A stretch of DNA of 64,000 nucleotides from positions 1 to 64,000 of the forward strand of contig JAEUJY010000006.1 of assembly GCA_016794525.1 (NCBI GenBank), written 5' to 3'. This DNA is from Myxococcales bacterium (GTDB lineage: Bacteria > Myxococcota_A > Polyangia > Haliangiales > Haliangiaceae). This document shows positions 1 to 11,970 of this stretch, one piece after another; position 1 is the first letter of the stretch; each line of letters starts with the position of its first letter. The position numbers were made by a program, and so were the translations under genes. A model generated the notes under the pieces. That model made no database searches, was not told where the DNA came from, and worked only from the letters and a program-made list of their open reading frames with translations.

Positions 1-978
1 CTGCGCGCCGCGATCGCCGCCGCTGGCGACGTCGCCGCGCTCGATCCCGTGGCGCTGCTGCCGTTCGTCGACGAGCGCGCCCGCGCCGCGGCGCCCGACG
101 TCGTGCTGCTGTCGGTGCAGTGCACGTCGGTCGGCGCCGCCGGCACCGCCGACCTCACGCTGGCCAGCGGCCGGTGCAGCTACGAGTACCGCACGCCGGC
201 CGGCACCCGCCGCCCGCCCGACGTGCCGGTCGGCGTGGCCACCGATTACCCGTGCGCGGTCGAGCTCGCGGTCGACGCCGGCGTGACCCAGCCCGACGTG
301 CGGATCGCGCGGCGGTCCCTCGACCTGTGCCGGATCCACCACGCGGTGCGGCCGCCGGCCTGCACGTTCGCGGCGGCGTGGGAGCGCGCGCTCGCCGCCG
401 GCGCGCCGCGCGACGCGGTGGCGCGGGTCCGGTTCGCCGGGCGCTACCAGTCGGGCTACGACCCGGTCGATCCCGCCGACGACTTCGACGTGCCCGAGCG
501 CGGCCGGTGGTCGGTCGAGATCGCCCGCGACGGCCAGGACGACCTCCGCTACCAGTTCCGCGACGACTGCGGCGCGCCGCCGCCGTCGGCCGACGCGCAG
601 GCGCTGCGCGCGGTGATCGCCAAGGCCCGGCCGGCGCTGGCCCGCTGCCTGGCCAAGGCGGTCGGCAGCGCGCGCGCCGTCGAGGCGCTGGCCATGCGCT
701 GGCGGCTCGCCGTCGACCGGCGCGGCGCGGCGCGGGTCGAGTTCTTCGACGCCGACATCGACGTCGAGGGCTTCTTCGAGGGCGACCTCGACGGCATCCG
801 CGCGCGCTGGGCCGACTGCGCCAACGCGCTGCCGCCGCGCTGGCGGGTCGCGCCGGCGTTGACCGGCGTGGTCATCGACCTGCGGGTCGAGACCGCCGGC
901 GCGCAGACCGTCGAGCTCGAGCCGCCGGCGGCCGCCGCCGCGGTCGAGGCGGCCCCGCCCGCCGCGCCGCCGCGCTAG
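1..978 (+). CDS. Hypothetical protein, 5' end outside window
   Basis: Frame 1 is open from the first base to the TAG at 976-978, giving 325 visible residues; the true start lies upstream, so the GTG at 49 should not be taken as the start. The visible part has several scattered cysteines (GRCSYEY, YPCAVEL, LDLCRIHH, PPACTF, LARCLAK, WADCAN), suggesting a disulfide-bonded exported protein, and ends in an Ala/Pro-rich tail. The stretch RWRLAVDRRGAARVEF resembles the carboxy-terminal repeat found in many myxobacterial secreted proteins, but I cannot name a family. Its TAG stop also forms the first three bases of the TAGCAT element before the next gene. Confidence 0.7.
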   Translation: MRAAIAAAGDVAALDPVALLPFVDERARAAAPDVVLLSVQCTSVGAAGTADLTLASGRCSYEYRTPAGTRRPPDVPVGVATDYPCAVELAVDAGVTQPDVRIARRSLDLCRIHHAVRPPACTFAAAWERALAAGAPRDAVARVRFAGRYQSGYDPVDPADDFDVPERGRWSVEIARDGQDDLRYQFRDDCGAPPPSADAQALRAVIAKARPALARCLAKAVGSARAVEALAMRWRLAVDRRGAARVEFFDADIDVEGFFEGDLDGIRARWADCANALPPRWRVAPALTGVVIDLRVETAGAQTVELEPPAAAAAVEAAPPAAPPR

Positions 979-981
979 CAT
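976..981 (+). promoter_or_regulatory. -10-like TANNNT, leaderless, for gene at 988
   Basis: TAGCAT ends 6 bases before the ATG at 988. Its first three bases are the TAG stop codon of the preceding gene. Confidence 0.55.
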
Positions 982-987
982 CGGCGG

Positions 988-2388
988 ATGGGGAATCAGC
1001 TCGCGGCCGTGTGCGGCGTGCTCGGGATCGTCGCGGCCTGCGAGGGCGGGAGTCGCGCCGCGCGCGACGAGGGCGGCGCGACCGCGGCGGCGATCGGCCG
1101 CGACGCGTCGGCGACCCCGCGCGACGCTCCCGCGCCGCCGCTGCCGACCAGCGCGCCGCCGCCGCCGCTGCCGACCAGCGCGCCACCGCCCGCCGCGCCC
1201 CCGGCCGCCGCGGCGGCCGCGCTGCCCGAGCTGATCACCGACGCGCTGTACCGCGCGCCGGGTGGCGGCGCGCAGGTGCGGCTGCCGGGCGCCGAGCTGC
1301 TGGGCCCTGGCTGGACCCGCCAGCTGCGCCACGACGGCGGGGTCGCGGTGATCCAGCTGGCGTACGCCGCCGGCGGGCAGCGCGCGCAGCTCGAGCTGCG
1401 GTTCCCGCCGCACCAGCCCACCGCGATCGCGGCGCGCGCCCTCGCCGAGGCCAGCGCCGCGGTCATGGTCAAGCAGCTCCCCGGCGCCACCATCACCGGC
1501 GGCCAGGCGCTGCCGCTGCCCGGCGGCGACGCCTGGGGCGTCGCGCTCGCGACCACCGCGGCCGGCGCGGCGGTGACGCTCGGCGTCGTCGCGGTGACCG
1601 ACGGCGGCGACGCGGTGATCGTCACGACGATGGCGCACGCGGCGCTGTACGACGCGCCCGCGGTGAAGCCGGTGCTCGACGCGGTGTTCGCGGGCCTCCA
1701 GGTCGGGCGGAAGGTCGCGCGCGCGCCGTCGCTGACGCCGACGACGCCGCTGACCGGCGTGTTCATCCGGGTCGGCCCCGCGCTCGGCGAGCTCCACCTG
1801 GTGGCGTTCGATCCCCGCGGCTGGGCGCTCGACGAGCGCGACGCCGGCGCGATCGACGTCGACGCCGCCTACGCGATCCGCGGCGGCGCGCTGGCTCGCT
1901 ACCAGGTGGTCGGCGACACGGTCCAGGTGACGTCCCCCGCCGGCGGGCGCGACGACTTCGAGCGGCGCGGCGCCGATCTCACGCTCGCCGGCCGCCTCTA
2001 CTGCCACGCCGCGACCACCGACGGGCTGACCCTCGCCGGCCGGTGGGTGTCGTCGAGCTTCGCCGCCTCGACCAACGTCGTCGGCGAGACCTTCGCCGCC
2101 AGCGCGTCGTCGTCGTACACGTTCACCGCCGACGGCCGCTTCACCGACGCGTCGACGGCGTCGGCCACGCTGAGCCAGCCCGGCGCGCCCGGCGGGCCGG
2201 CGCGGCCGACCACCACCGCTGGCACCAGCGGCGCTGGCGGCGCCGGCGCCTACCGCATCCGCGACGATCGGCTGTGGCTCACCCGCGACGGCGCCACCCG
2301 CGCCGTGCCGTTCTACCTGCGCGCCTGCGGCAGCGACCCGCAGGCGATGCTGATCATCGACGGCGCGCTGTACCTGCGCGACGGCTGA
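988..2388 (+). CDS. Hypothetical lipoprotein
   Basis: A 466-residue protein with a hydrophobic N terminus ending in a lipobox-like VAAC (Cys18), so probably lipid-anchored, although the n-region (MGNQ) lacks a positive charge. Residues about 35-75 are a Pro/Ala-rich linker in which the nonapeptide-like unit LPTSAPPPP occurs twice (27-base direct repeat near 1135-1190). The rest is a soluble domain I do not recognise; its C-terminal third has alternating polar/hydrophobic strands (SYTFTADGRF, YRIRDDRLWL) suggesting a beta-rich fold. The ATG at 988 is supported by a TANNNT element 6 bases upstream and no Shine-Dalgarno. No function is assigned. Confidence 0.75.
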   Translation: MGNQLAAVCGVLGIVAACEGGSRAARDEGGATAAAIGRDASATPRDAPAPPLPTSAPPPPLPTSAPPPAAPPAAAAAALPELITDALYRAPGGGAQVRLPGAELLGPGWTRQLRHDGGVAVIQLAYAAGGQRAQLELRFPPHQPTAIAARALAEASAAVMVKQLPGATITGGQALPLPGGDAWGVALATTAAGAAVTLGVVAVTDGGDAVIVTTMAHAALYDAPAVKPVLDAVFAGLQVGRKVARAPSLTPTTPLTGVFIRVGPALGELHLVAFDPRGWALDERDAGAIDVDAAYAIRGGALARYQVVGDTVQVTSPAGGRDDFERRGADLTLAGRLYCHAATTDGLTLAGRWVSSSFAASTNVVGETFAASASSSYTFTADGRFTDASTASATLSQPGAPGGPARPTTTAGTSGAGGAGAYRIRDDRLWLTRDGATRAVPFYLRACGSDPQAMLIIDGALYLRDG

Positions 2389-2410
2389 CGCGCCGCCGGC
2401 GCGGTCGCGG

Positions 2411-3850
2411 TCACGGCGCGCCGGCCCGCGCGCGCGCGTGCGCGGCGACGTCGGGCATCGCGGCCGCCTCGAAGCGCGCCGCGGCGGCGGTCCACAGGGC
2501 GGGCGTCGGCGCGAGCGCGGCGCGGTGCCAGGCCAGCTCCGCGGCCGCCACCAGCGTCTCGGCGCGGTCGGGGGCGGCCGCGAACCCGTCGAGGTACAGA
2601 TCGTACAACCCGAGGGCGAGGTCGGCCGCCGCGGCGTCGCCGCGCGCGACCGCGTCGCGATGCCAGGCCCGCGCGGTGTGCCCGAGCAGCGCGCGGGTCG
2701 CGTCGGCGCACGCCCCGGAGGCGCGGTTCGCCGACGCGGTCGCGGCCAGCGCCGTGGCCGCCGCCGGTCGATCGTCGAGGGCCAGCGCCGCGTAGGCCGC
2801 CTCGGCGTGCCAGCGGCAGGCGGCCACGTCGTCGGGGCGCGCCGCCGCGAGCGCGCCGGCGAGGTCGATCACCTCGCGCTGCCGCCCGAGCTCGGCGGCA
2901 CGGACCATCGCCGCCTCCAGCATCGCCGGGGCGTCGGCGGCGGAGACGGCGGCGAACGCCGCGGGCGCGCCCGCGGCGGCGCCGTCGACCGCGTAGGCGC
3001 GCGCGTAGCCGTTCGCCGCGGCGGCGCGGATCTCGTCCAGCCCGAGCTGGGACGTCGTCGCGTGCACGGCGTGGGCGAACGCCGCCTGCGCGCCCGCGGC
3101 GTCACCGCGCTCCAGCCGCATCCACGCCAGATCGTAGTACGCATACGCGGAGACCCACGACTGCGGGAACCGCGACGCCTCGCCGTACAGCTGCTCGGCG
3201 GCTGGGAGGACACCCGCGGCGAGCTCGAGCTCGGCGGCCAGCAGGTGCGCCTCGGCGATCCAGCGCGAGTGCGGGTCGCGCATGATGCGCGCGTACAGGT
3301 CGAGCGCGCGGTCGGGCTGGCCGGCGTCGGTCAACACCTGCGCCAGCATCATCACCGCGTCATCGGCCTTGGCGTAGCTCGGGAACTGCTGCGTGATCTT
3401 CGTGAGCACCTCGATCGCGCGGCGCTGGGCCTGCTCCGCGCGGCGTCGGTAGCCATCGGCCTCCGCGGGGGCGAGGGTGGCGTCGGTCGCGCGCAGGAGC
3501 AACCAGCGTTGCAGCTCGGCGTAGGCCCAGCCGAGCCGGAACGAGGAATCCAGGTAGAGCCCGACGCCGTGCCCCGCCGTCCTGGCGAGCATGTCCTCGA
3601 GGCCCGCGATCTCATCGGCCGTTGCCTCCACGGCCCCCGCGCCTGGCAGGTAGCGACCGTCGGGCAGCAGCCGCGCGGGCGGGGCGGTCGCCGCGCGCGC
3701 CGGCGGGTCGCCAGCGTACGGCGGCACCAGGTACGGCGGCCGCTCGACGCGCACCGCGGTCGCGTTGGGGGGCGTCGGCCCGCTCGGCCCGACGGGGGCC
3801 GCCGATGACGCACAAGCGGCGAGGGCGACGACGAACGCGACGCAGCGCAT
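2411..3850 (-). CDS. TPR-repeat lipoprotein
   Basis: A 479-residue protein. The signal peptide ends in a lipobox with Cys13 (ALAAC), so it is probably an outer-membrane or periplasmic lipoprotein. From about residue 90 it consists of helix pairs of tetratricopeptide type, recognisable in repeated A-x-x-Y/W patterns such as PDRALDLYARIM and PAAEQLYGEASRFP. Such proteins usually scaffold envelope complexes; no enzymatic motif is seen. The start at 3850 is preferred over an in-frame ATG at 3862, because the latter lies inside a TATGCT element placed 7 bases before 3850. It lies downstream of and in the same direction as the TSP3 gene, but is separated from it by 260 bases with a hairpin. Confidence 0.8.
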   Translation of the reverse strand: MRCVAFVVALAACASSAAPVGPSGPTPPNATAVRVERPPYLVPPYAGDPPARAATAPPARLLPDGRYLPGAGAVEATADEIAGLEDMLARTAGHGVGLYLDSSFRLGWAYAELQRWLLLRATDATLAPAEADGYRRRAEQAQRRAIEVLTKITQQFPSYAKADDAVMMLAQVLTDAGQPDRALDLYARIMRDPHSRWIAEAHLLAAELELAAGVLPAAEQLYGEASRFPQSWVSAYAYYDLAWMRLERGDAAGAQAAFAHAVHATTSQLGLDEIRAAAANGYARAYAVDGAAAGAPAAFAAVSAADAPAMLEAAMVRAAELGRQREVIDLAGALAAARPDDVAACRWHAEAAYAALALDDRPAAATALAATASANRASGACADATRALLGHTARAWHRDAVARGDAAAADLALGLYDLYLDGFAAAPDRAETLVAAAELAWHRAALAPTPALWTAAAARFEAAAMPDVAAHARARAGAP

Positions 3851-3857
3851 GGCGGCG

Positions 3858-3863
3858 AGCATA
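3858..3863 (-). promoter_or_regulatory. -10-like TANNNT, leaderless, for TPR lipoprotein
   Basis: TATGCT on the minus strand ends 7 bases before the ATG whose first base is 3850. Confidence 0.55.
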
Positions 3864-4082
3864 CGCGCCGAGGCGCCGACGCACCGGTCGACGCGCGCCG
3901 ATCCTCGCGCCCTGGTGGGAGGCTCGGCGGGGCGGTGCGGCGACACGCCCTCCCGGGACTCAGAGGGTTGATCCAAACACCGATCCGCGATGTGGGCTCT
4001 CGCGTTTTGGGTGGGGGCCGTCCGACGTCCCCCTCGTGACGATGATGGTAGATGCAGTTCGGTGAGCCACCTGCCACCACCT

Positions 4083-4101
4083 GGGTCTTTGCGAAAGACC
4101 C
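4083..4101 (-). terminator. Hairpin terminator after the TSP3 gene
   Basis: A perfect 8-bp inverted repeat (GGGTCTTT / AAAGACCC) with a 3-base loop lies just beyond the stop of the minus-strand gene at 4111. There is no T-run, so it is not a textbook intrinsic terminator. The same core sequence recurs in the hairpin after 51633. Confidence 0.55.
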
Positions 4102-4110
4102 TCCAAGGTC

Positions 4111-7425
<3,315 letters not shown>

Positions 7426-7431
7426 CCGCCC

Positions 7432-7437
7432 ATCCTA
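7432..7437 (-). promoter_or_regulatory. -10-like TANNNT, leaderless, for TSP3 gene
   Basis: TAGGAT on the minus strand ends 6 bases before the ATG at 7425. Confidence 0.55.
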
Positions 7438-7482
7438 CGCCGGCCGCCCGCGCGGTGGATCACCCAGCTTGCGAAAACCGGC

Positions 7483-8463
7483 TCAGAAGCGGCCGACCAC
7501 CACGACGCCGGCGCTGTCGGCCGACGCGGTGGGCGCGACCTCGAGGGTGCGGGCCTTGGGCGCGGTCAGCCACAGCACCGCGCCGGCGGCGATCGCGACG
7601 GCGCCGACGCCGCCGACGATCGTGCCGACGGTGCCGAGCGAGCGGGCGTCGTTGGCGGCGTCGAGGTCTGCGGTGGTGGCGCAGACGCCGCCGTCGCAGC
7701 CGGCGTCGGCGTAGCGGCCCTTGGCCACCAGCCCGATCGCGACGCCCGCGCCCAGCCCGGCGACGCCGATCCCGCCGACGACGAGGCCCAGGCGCCGGCG
7801 GCCCGCGCCGGGATCGACGCTGGTCGTGGGGCGGGGCGGGGCCGGCGTGTCGATCGGGGTGTGGTCGTCGGGCGGCGCGGCCGTGGCCGGCGTCAGCACC
7901 GGGACGTCGACCTGCTGGTTCGACGCCGCCGTGGTGATGTCGACCACCTTGCGAAAGGTGGTGAAGCCCGGCGCCATCGCCTCGATCGTGATCGCGCCGG
8001 GATCGACCGCGATCGAGCGGCCGAAGTCGAGGGCGGTCACCGCGGCGCCGTTGCGGCGCACCTCGAAGCCGGCCGGCCGATCGCCTGGCGCCAGCGTGAT
8101 CGTCACCCGGGACACCCGGCCCTCGAGCGCGCGCGCGCGGTCGGCCGCGGCCACCTCGCGCTTCTTCTCGCCCAGCCGACGCGCCTGCTCCTCGGCGCTG
8201 CGGAACGCGGTGAGCGCCGACGCCAGGCGGCCGGTGCGCTCGTAGCAATCGGCCAGGTTCAGGAGCGTGCCGAGGCCGGGATCGAGGCGCTGGCTCTCCT
8301 CGAACTTCGGGCACGCCGCCGCGGCGTCGCCGCTGTCGAGCAGCTTGCGGCCCTCCTGGAACAGCGCGTCGGCCTTCTTCACGGCCTCGCTCGGCTGCGC
8401 CGCCGCCGTCGTCGCCAGCGCGCACACCAGCATCGTCGCGATCGCACGGACCTGTCCGCTCAT
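7483..8463 (-). CDS. TPR/PEGA-like exported protein with C-terminal membrane anchor
   Basis: A 326-residue protein with an N-terminal signal peptide (cleavage near AAAQ). A short TPR-type segment follows (ADALFQEGRKLLDSGD...KFEESQRLDP...YERTGRLASAL), then a PEGA-like beta domain (PAGFEVRRNGAAV...IAVDPGAITIEAMAPGF). Next is a Pro-rich linker and two hydrophobic Gly/Ala segments that look like membrane helices (about 225-250 and 285-305). This layout is common in myxobacterial proteins encoded next to Ser/Thr kinases, and the gene starts 23 bases after a kinase stop. It may nevertheless be transcribed alone, because a TACCAT element ends 7 bases before this ATG. An in-frame ATG at 8472 overlaps that element and is less likely. 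Confidence 0.75.
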   Translation of the reverse strand: MSGQVRAIATMLVCALATTAAAQPSEAVKKADALFQEGRKLLDSGDAAAACPKFEESQRLDPGLGTLLNLADCYERTGRLASALTAFRSAEEQARRLGEKKREVAAADRARALEGRVSRVTITLAPGDRPAGFEVRRNGAAVTALDFGRSIAVDPGAITIEAMAPGFTTFRKVVDITTAASNQQVDVPVLTPATAAPPDDHTPIDTPAPPRPTTSVDPGAGRRRLGLVVGGIGVAGLGAGVAIGLVAKGRYADAGCDGGVCATTADLDAANDARSLGTVGTIVGGVGAVAIAAGAVLWLTAPKARTLEVAPTASADSAGVVVVGRF

Positions 8464-8470
8464 CGCGGGC

Positions 8471-8476
8471 ATGGTA
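8471..8476 (-). promoter_or_regulatory. -10-like TANNNT, leaderless, for gene at 8463
   Basis: TACCAT on the minus strand ends 7 bases before the ATG at 8463 and lies in the 23-base gap after the kinase stop, so the downstream gene could be expressed independently. Confidence 0.5.
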
Positions 8477-8486
8477 ACGCGAAACG

Positions 8487-10217
8487 CTACTTGCGGCGGC
8501 CGAACACGTCGTCGTCGCTGCCGGTGCCCCGCCCGCCGCCGCCGCGCTTGCCGCCGCCGCGCTTGCCGCCACGCTTGCCGCTGCCGGCTCCCGGCTGCTT
8601 GATCGTCGCGCTGCCCGAGCCCACCGCCGAGCCCGCGCCCACCCCGGCGACCGATCCCGATCCCGTCGCGGATCCCGAGCCCGTTCCCGTCGCGGATCCG
8701 GATCCCGTCACCGATCCGGATCCCGATCCCGTCACGGATCCGGATCCCGTCACCGATCCGGATCCCGATCCCGTCACCGATCCGGATCCCGATCCCGTCA
8801 CGGATCCCGATCCCGATCCCGTCACCGATCCGGATCCCGATCCCGTCACGGATCCCGATCCCGTCACGGATCCCGATCCCGTCCCCGTCTCCGCCCCGGT
8901 CCCCGCCGCGCCGCTCGGGCTCGCCTCCTTCGCACCGCTCCCGCCGCTCAGCACCAGCACCGCCGCGACGGCGGCCGCGGTCACGACGATCGCGATCGCC
9001 GCGATGCGCCCGATCCGCTTGGGCGTCGTGATCGGCGCCGACGTGCGCGCCGGATACGCGGGCGCGGCCACCGGCCCGGTCGCGTCGGCGGGCATCGGCG
9101 TCATGCTCGGGTTCGAGCCCGGCGTCGTCCACGGCGTCGGCGTCGCCCCGGCGGCGCCCACCGCGGGCATCGCGCCGCCGCCGGCCCACGGCGTGGTCTT
9201 GCGCGGCGGGTACGCCGCGACCGCCTCGTCGGCGCGCGGCAGGTTGATCGCCGGCGAGCTCTTGCCGTCCCACGGGACGCTGGGCATCGACGCCCGCTGC
9301 AGCCGGCGCTCGATGCGCTCGACGGCCTGGCTCGCCGCCATCGGATCGCGGGCGAACGGCGCCAGCGCCGCCGCGACCTCGGCCACGGACGGATAGCGCG
9401 CGTCGGGGTTCTTCTCGAGGCAGTGGCGCACCACCGCGTCGAGGCCGGGCGGCAGCGGCACGGTGAACGGCGCCGGCGGATCCACCGCGACCTTCACGCA
9501 CATCTCGCTGAAGCTCTCGGCCTCGAACGGCCGCGTGCCCTCGATCAGCTCGAACAGCACCGCGCCCAGCGACCACACGTCGGTGCGCGCGTCGACCGTG
9601 CGCGCCGATCGCATCTGCTCGGGCGACATGTACGCCGGCGTGCCCAGCATCGACTGGGTCTGGGTCAGCGACACGTCGGTGTTGTTCGCGACCTTCGAGA
9701 TGCCGAAGTCGAGGAGCTTCACCAGCGGCGATCCATCGCTGCGCCAGGTGACGAAGAAGTTCGACGGCTTGACGTCGCGGTGGACGATGCCGAGCGCGTG
9801 GGCCTCGGACAGCCCCTCGCACGCCTGCACGATGAACTCGACCGCCAGCGCCGGCGCGATGCGCTGGCTCTGCTCGAGCATGTTGTCGAGGTCGACGCCC
9901 TCGAGGTGCTCCATCACCAGGTACGGCAGGCCCGTGTCGAGCGTGCCGACGTCGAGGACGCGGGCGACGTGCTCGTTCTTCAGCTTCCACGCGGCGTGGG
10001 CCTCGCGCAGGAAGCGCTGGTTGGCCTCGTCGTCGCCGGCGATGTCGGCGCGCAGGAACTTGATCGCGACCGTCTCGTTGAGGTGGAGGTGGGTCGCGCG
10101 CGCGACGACGCCCATGCCGCCCTGTCCGAGGATCGCGTCGATCCGGTACTTGCCGACCAGCACCGCGCCCAAGGCGACGCCGAGGTTCTCCTCGGCACTG
10201 GCAGTCGTCGCCTTCAC
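8487..10217 (-). CDS. Transmembrane Ser/Thr protein kinase with Gly-Ser repeat tail
   Basis: A 576-residue kinase. The N-terminal domain has the glycine loop GQGGMGVV (31-38), catalytic Lys53 (AIKFL), HRDVKPSN, DFGISK and GTPAYMSPEQ, so it should be active. A Pro/Ala linker follows, then one membrane helix (IAAIAIVVTAAAVAAVLVL). The C-terminal side is a long (G-S-V/A-T-G-S) low-complexity stretch ending in a basic GKRGGKRGGGKRGG segment and an acidic SDDDVFGRRK tail. The start is the GTG at 10217, because TACGAT ends 6 bases before it; an in-frame ATG at 10325 would add an unconserved-looking 36 residues. The C-terminal part is expected outside the cytoplasm and could sense or bind the envelope; this is inference. 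Confidence 0.9.
   Translation of the reverse strand: MKATTASAEENLGVALGAVLVGKYRIDAILGQGGMGVVARATHLHLNETVAIKFLRADIAGDDEANQRFLREAHAAWKLKNEHVARVLDVGTLDTGLPYLVMEHLEGVDLDNMLEQSQRIAPALAVEFIVQACEGLSEAHALGIVHRDVKPSNFFVTWRSDGSPLVKLLDFGISKVANNTDVSLTQTQSMLGTPAYMSPEQMRSARTVDARTDVWSLGAVLFELIEGTRPFEAESFSEMCVKVAVDPPAPFTVPLPPGLDAVVRHCLEKNPDARYPSVAEVAAALAPFARDPMAASQAVERIERRLQRASMPSVPWDGKSSPAINLPRADEAVAAYPPRKTTPWAGGGAMPAVGAAGATPTPWTTPGSNPSMTPMPADATGPVAAPAYPARTSAPITTPKRIGRIAAIAIVVTAAAVAAVLVLSGGSGAKEASPSGAAGTGAETGTGSGSVTGSGSVTGSGSGSVTGSGSGSVTGSGSGSVTGSGSGSVTGSGSVTGSGSGSVTGSGSATGTGSGSATGSGSVAGVGAGSAVGSGSATIKQPGAGSGKRGGKRGGGKRGGGGRGTGSDDDVFGRRK
8648..8886 (-). repeat. In-frame tandem repeat encoding (GSVTGS)n
   Basis: An imperfect tandem array built from the blocks GATCCCGATCCCGTCAC and GATCCGGATCCCGTCAC in units of 18 or 30 bases. 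All units keep the kinase reading frame and encode alternating GSGSVTGS steps. Length polymorphism by slippage would change the tail without a frameshift. Confidence 0.8.
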
Positions 10218-10223
10218 CGGTTC

Positions 10224-10229
10224 ATCGTA
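10224..10229 (-). promoter_or_regulatory. -10-like TANNNT, leaderless, for kinase at 10217
   Basis: TACGAT on the minus strand ends 6 bases before the GTG at 10217 and decides that start. Confidence 0.55.
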
Positions 10230-10350
10230 GCGTGGCGCCCCTGGCGCCACAAGCCGCGGACGCCGGATGGTTGGGCCACCCGGCCAGGGTGATTCTCCTG
10301 CGTCTTCGAGCGTATCGCCGCACACCCACGCCGGCCTGCGCCGCGGTGCC

Positions 10351-11769
10351 TCACACCACCTGGTGCACCTTCAGCAGGTTGGTCGACAGGCCCGCGCCGA
10401 CCGGCACGCCCATCGTGATCACGACGTGATCGCCCGAGCGCGCCAGGTTGCGCTGCACCAGCACCTGCTCGACCTGCTCGATCAGCTCCTCGGTGCTGGC
10501 CGACGGCGCGATCAAGACCGGGGTCACGCCCCACACCAGCGCCAGCCGGCGGAACTGCACGTCGGAGGTGGTCAGCGCGACGATGTTGGCCTCGGGGCGG
10601 TACTCGCTCATCAGCCGGGCCGCGCCGCCCGAGTCGGACACCACCGCGATCGTGCGCGCCTTCATCTTCTTGGCCGCGATGACGGCGGCGTGGGCGATCG
10701 CGTTGGCGCTGACCGCGAGGTCGAGCTGCGGCGGCTCGAGGTTCTGTCGGTAGTACGCGCTCTGCTCGATCTCGCCGATGATGCGCGCCATCGTGCGCAC
10801 CGCCTCGGCCGGGTACTTGCCCGACGCCGTCTCGCCCGACAGCATCAGCGCGTCGGTGCCGTCGAGCACCGCGTTGGCGACGTCCGAGGCCTCGGCGCGG
10901 GTCGGCCGCGGCTGCTGGATCATCGACTCGAGCATCTGGGTCGCGGTGATGACGATCTTGCCGTGGGCGTTGGTCTCGTCGATGATCCGCTTCTGGTGCA
11001 GCGGCACCTTCTCGGGGCCCATCTCGACGCCGAGATCGCCGCGCGCCACCATGATGCCGTCGGACGCGGCGATGATCGCGCCCAGCCGCTCGATCGCCTG
11101 CGGCTTCTCGATCTTGGCGATCACCGGGATGCTGACGCCGTCGACCGTCAACAGCCGCTTGGCCTCGAGCACGTCCTCGGGGGTGCGCACGAACGACAGC
11201 GCGACGTAGTCGACGCCCATCCGCAGGCCCCACTCGATGTCGGTCTTGTCCTTGTCCGACAGCGCCGGCGCCGACACCGCGACGCCGGGCAGGTTGATGC
11301 CCTTGTTGTTCTTGAGGATGCCGCCGGCGACGACGACGGTCTGGACCTCGCGATCGCCGACCGCGGTCACCGCCAGCGAGAGGTAGCCGTCGTCGAGCAG
11401 GATCTGATCGCCGACCCGGACGTCGCGCGGCAAGAGCGTGTAGCTGGTCGAGACGCGGTTGACGTCGCCGACCACGGTGGTGTCGGTGGTGATCGTGAAC
11501 GGCGCGCCGGGCTTGAGCTCGACGCCGGCGGGATCGGCGAACTTGCCGACGCGGATCTTGGGGCCCTGGAGGTCGAGCAGGATCGCCACCGCGCGGCCGC
11601 GCTTGTCGGCCTCGGCGCGGACGATCCCCATCAGCGCCTGGTGGTCGGCGTGGCTGCCGTGGGAGAAGTTGAGGCGCACGACGTCGAGGCCGGCCTCGAT
11701 CAGCTCGCCGATGCGCTCGGCGGTGTTGGAGGCCGGACCCAGGGTGCAGACGATCTTGGCGCGACGCAT
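10351..11769 (-). CDS. pyk: Pyruvate kinase
   Basis: A 472-residue cytoplasmic glycolytic enzyme that converts phosphoenolpyruvate and ADP to pyruvate and ATP. Family hallmarks are all present: N-terminal [14 protein letters not shown], the substrate-loop segment RLNFSHGSH, the active-site signature around IAKIEKPQA, the metal-binding segment [12 protein letters not shown], and TQMLESMI. The regulatory C-terminal domain ends at LLKVHQVV, and the length is normal for the family. It is separated from the downstream kinase by 133 bases, so it is probably a unit of its own. The upstream 200 bases are shared with the divergent 5'-nucleotidase operon. Confidence 0.97.
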   Translation of the reverse strand: MRRAKIVCTLGPASNTAERIGELIEAGLDVVRLNFSHGSHADHQALMGIVRAEADKRGRAVAILLDLQGPKIRVGKFADPAGVELKPGAPFTITTDTTVVGDVNRVSTSYTLLPRDVRVGDQILLDDGYLSLAVTAVGDREVQTVVVAGGILKNNKGINLPGVAVSAPALSDKDKTDIEWGLRMGVDYVALSFVRTPEDVLEAKRLLTVDGVSIPVIAKIEKPQAIERLGAIIAASDGIMVARGDLGVEMGPEKVPLHQKRIIDETNAHGKIVITATQMLESMIQQPRPTRAEASDVANAVLDGTDALMLSGETASGKYPAEAVRTMARIIGEIEQSAYYRQNLEPPQLDLAVSANAIAHAAVIAAKKMKARTIAVVSDSGGAARLMSEYRPEANIVALTTSDVQFRRLALVWGVTPVLIAPSASTEELIEQVEQVLVQRNLARSGDHVVITMGVPVGAGLSTNLLKVHQVV

Positions 11770-11970
11770 CGGGCGCGGAGTTAACCACGAGCGCCGGATC
11801 GGTGCGACGGCGTGCCGCGCGTGATGCTCGGCCGGTGTCGCACCGCGGTCGCACGCCGCGGCGACGCACCTCCCGGAGGGCGATCGTCATCGACGCGTCG
11901 CGGCACCGTGACGATCGCCGTGCGCTTGTCCCTTGCGCCCGGCCGCGCTGCGCGCGTATACGACCGCGCT

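Noticed and set aside
8648-8886. Repeats within the kinase gene as a possible CRISPR array
   Set aside because: Units are contiguous and code in frame, with no spacers.
10277-10291. CACCC...GGGTG inverted repeat between pyk and the kinase gene
   Set aside because: Only a 5-bp stem with no T-run; such repeats are expected by chance at this GC content.
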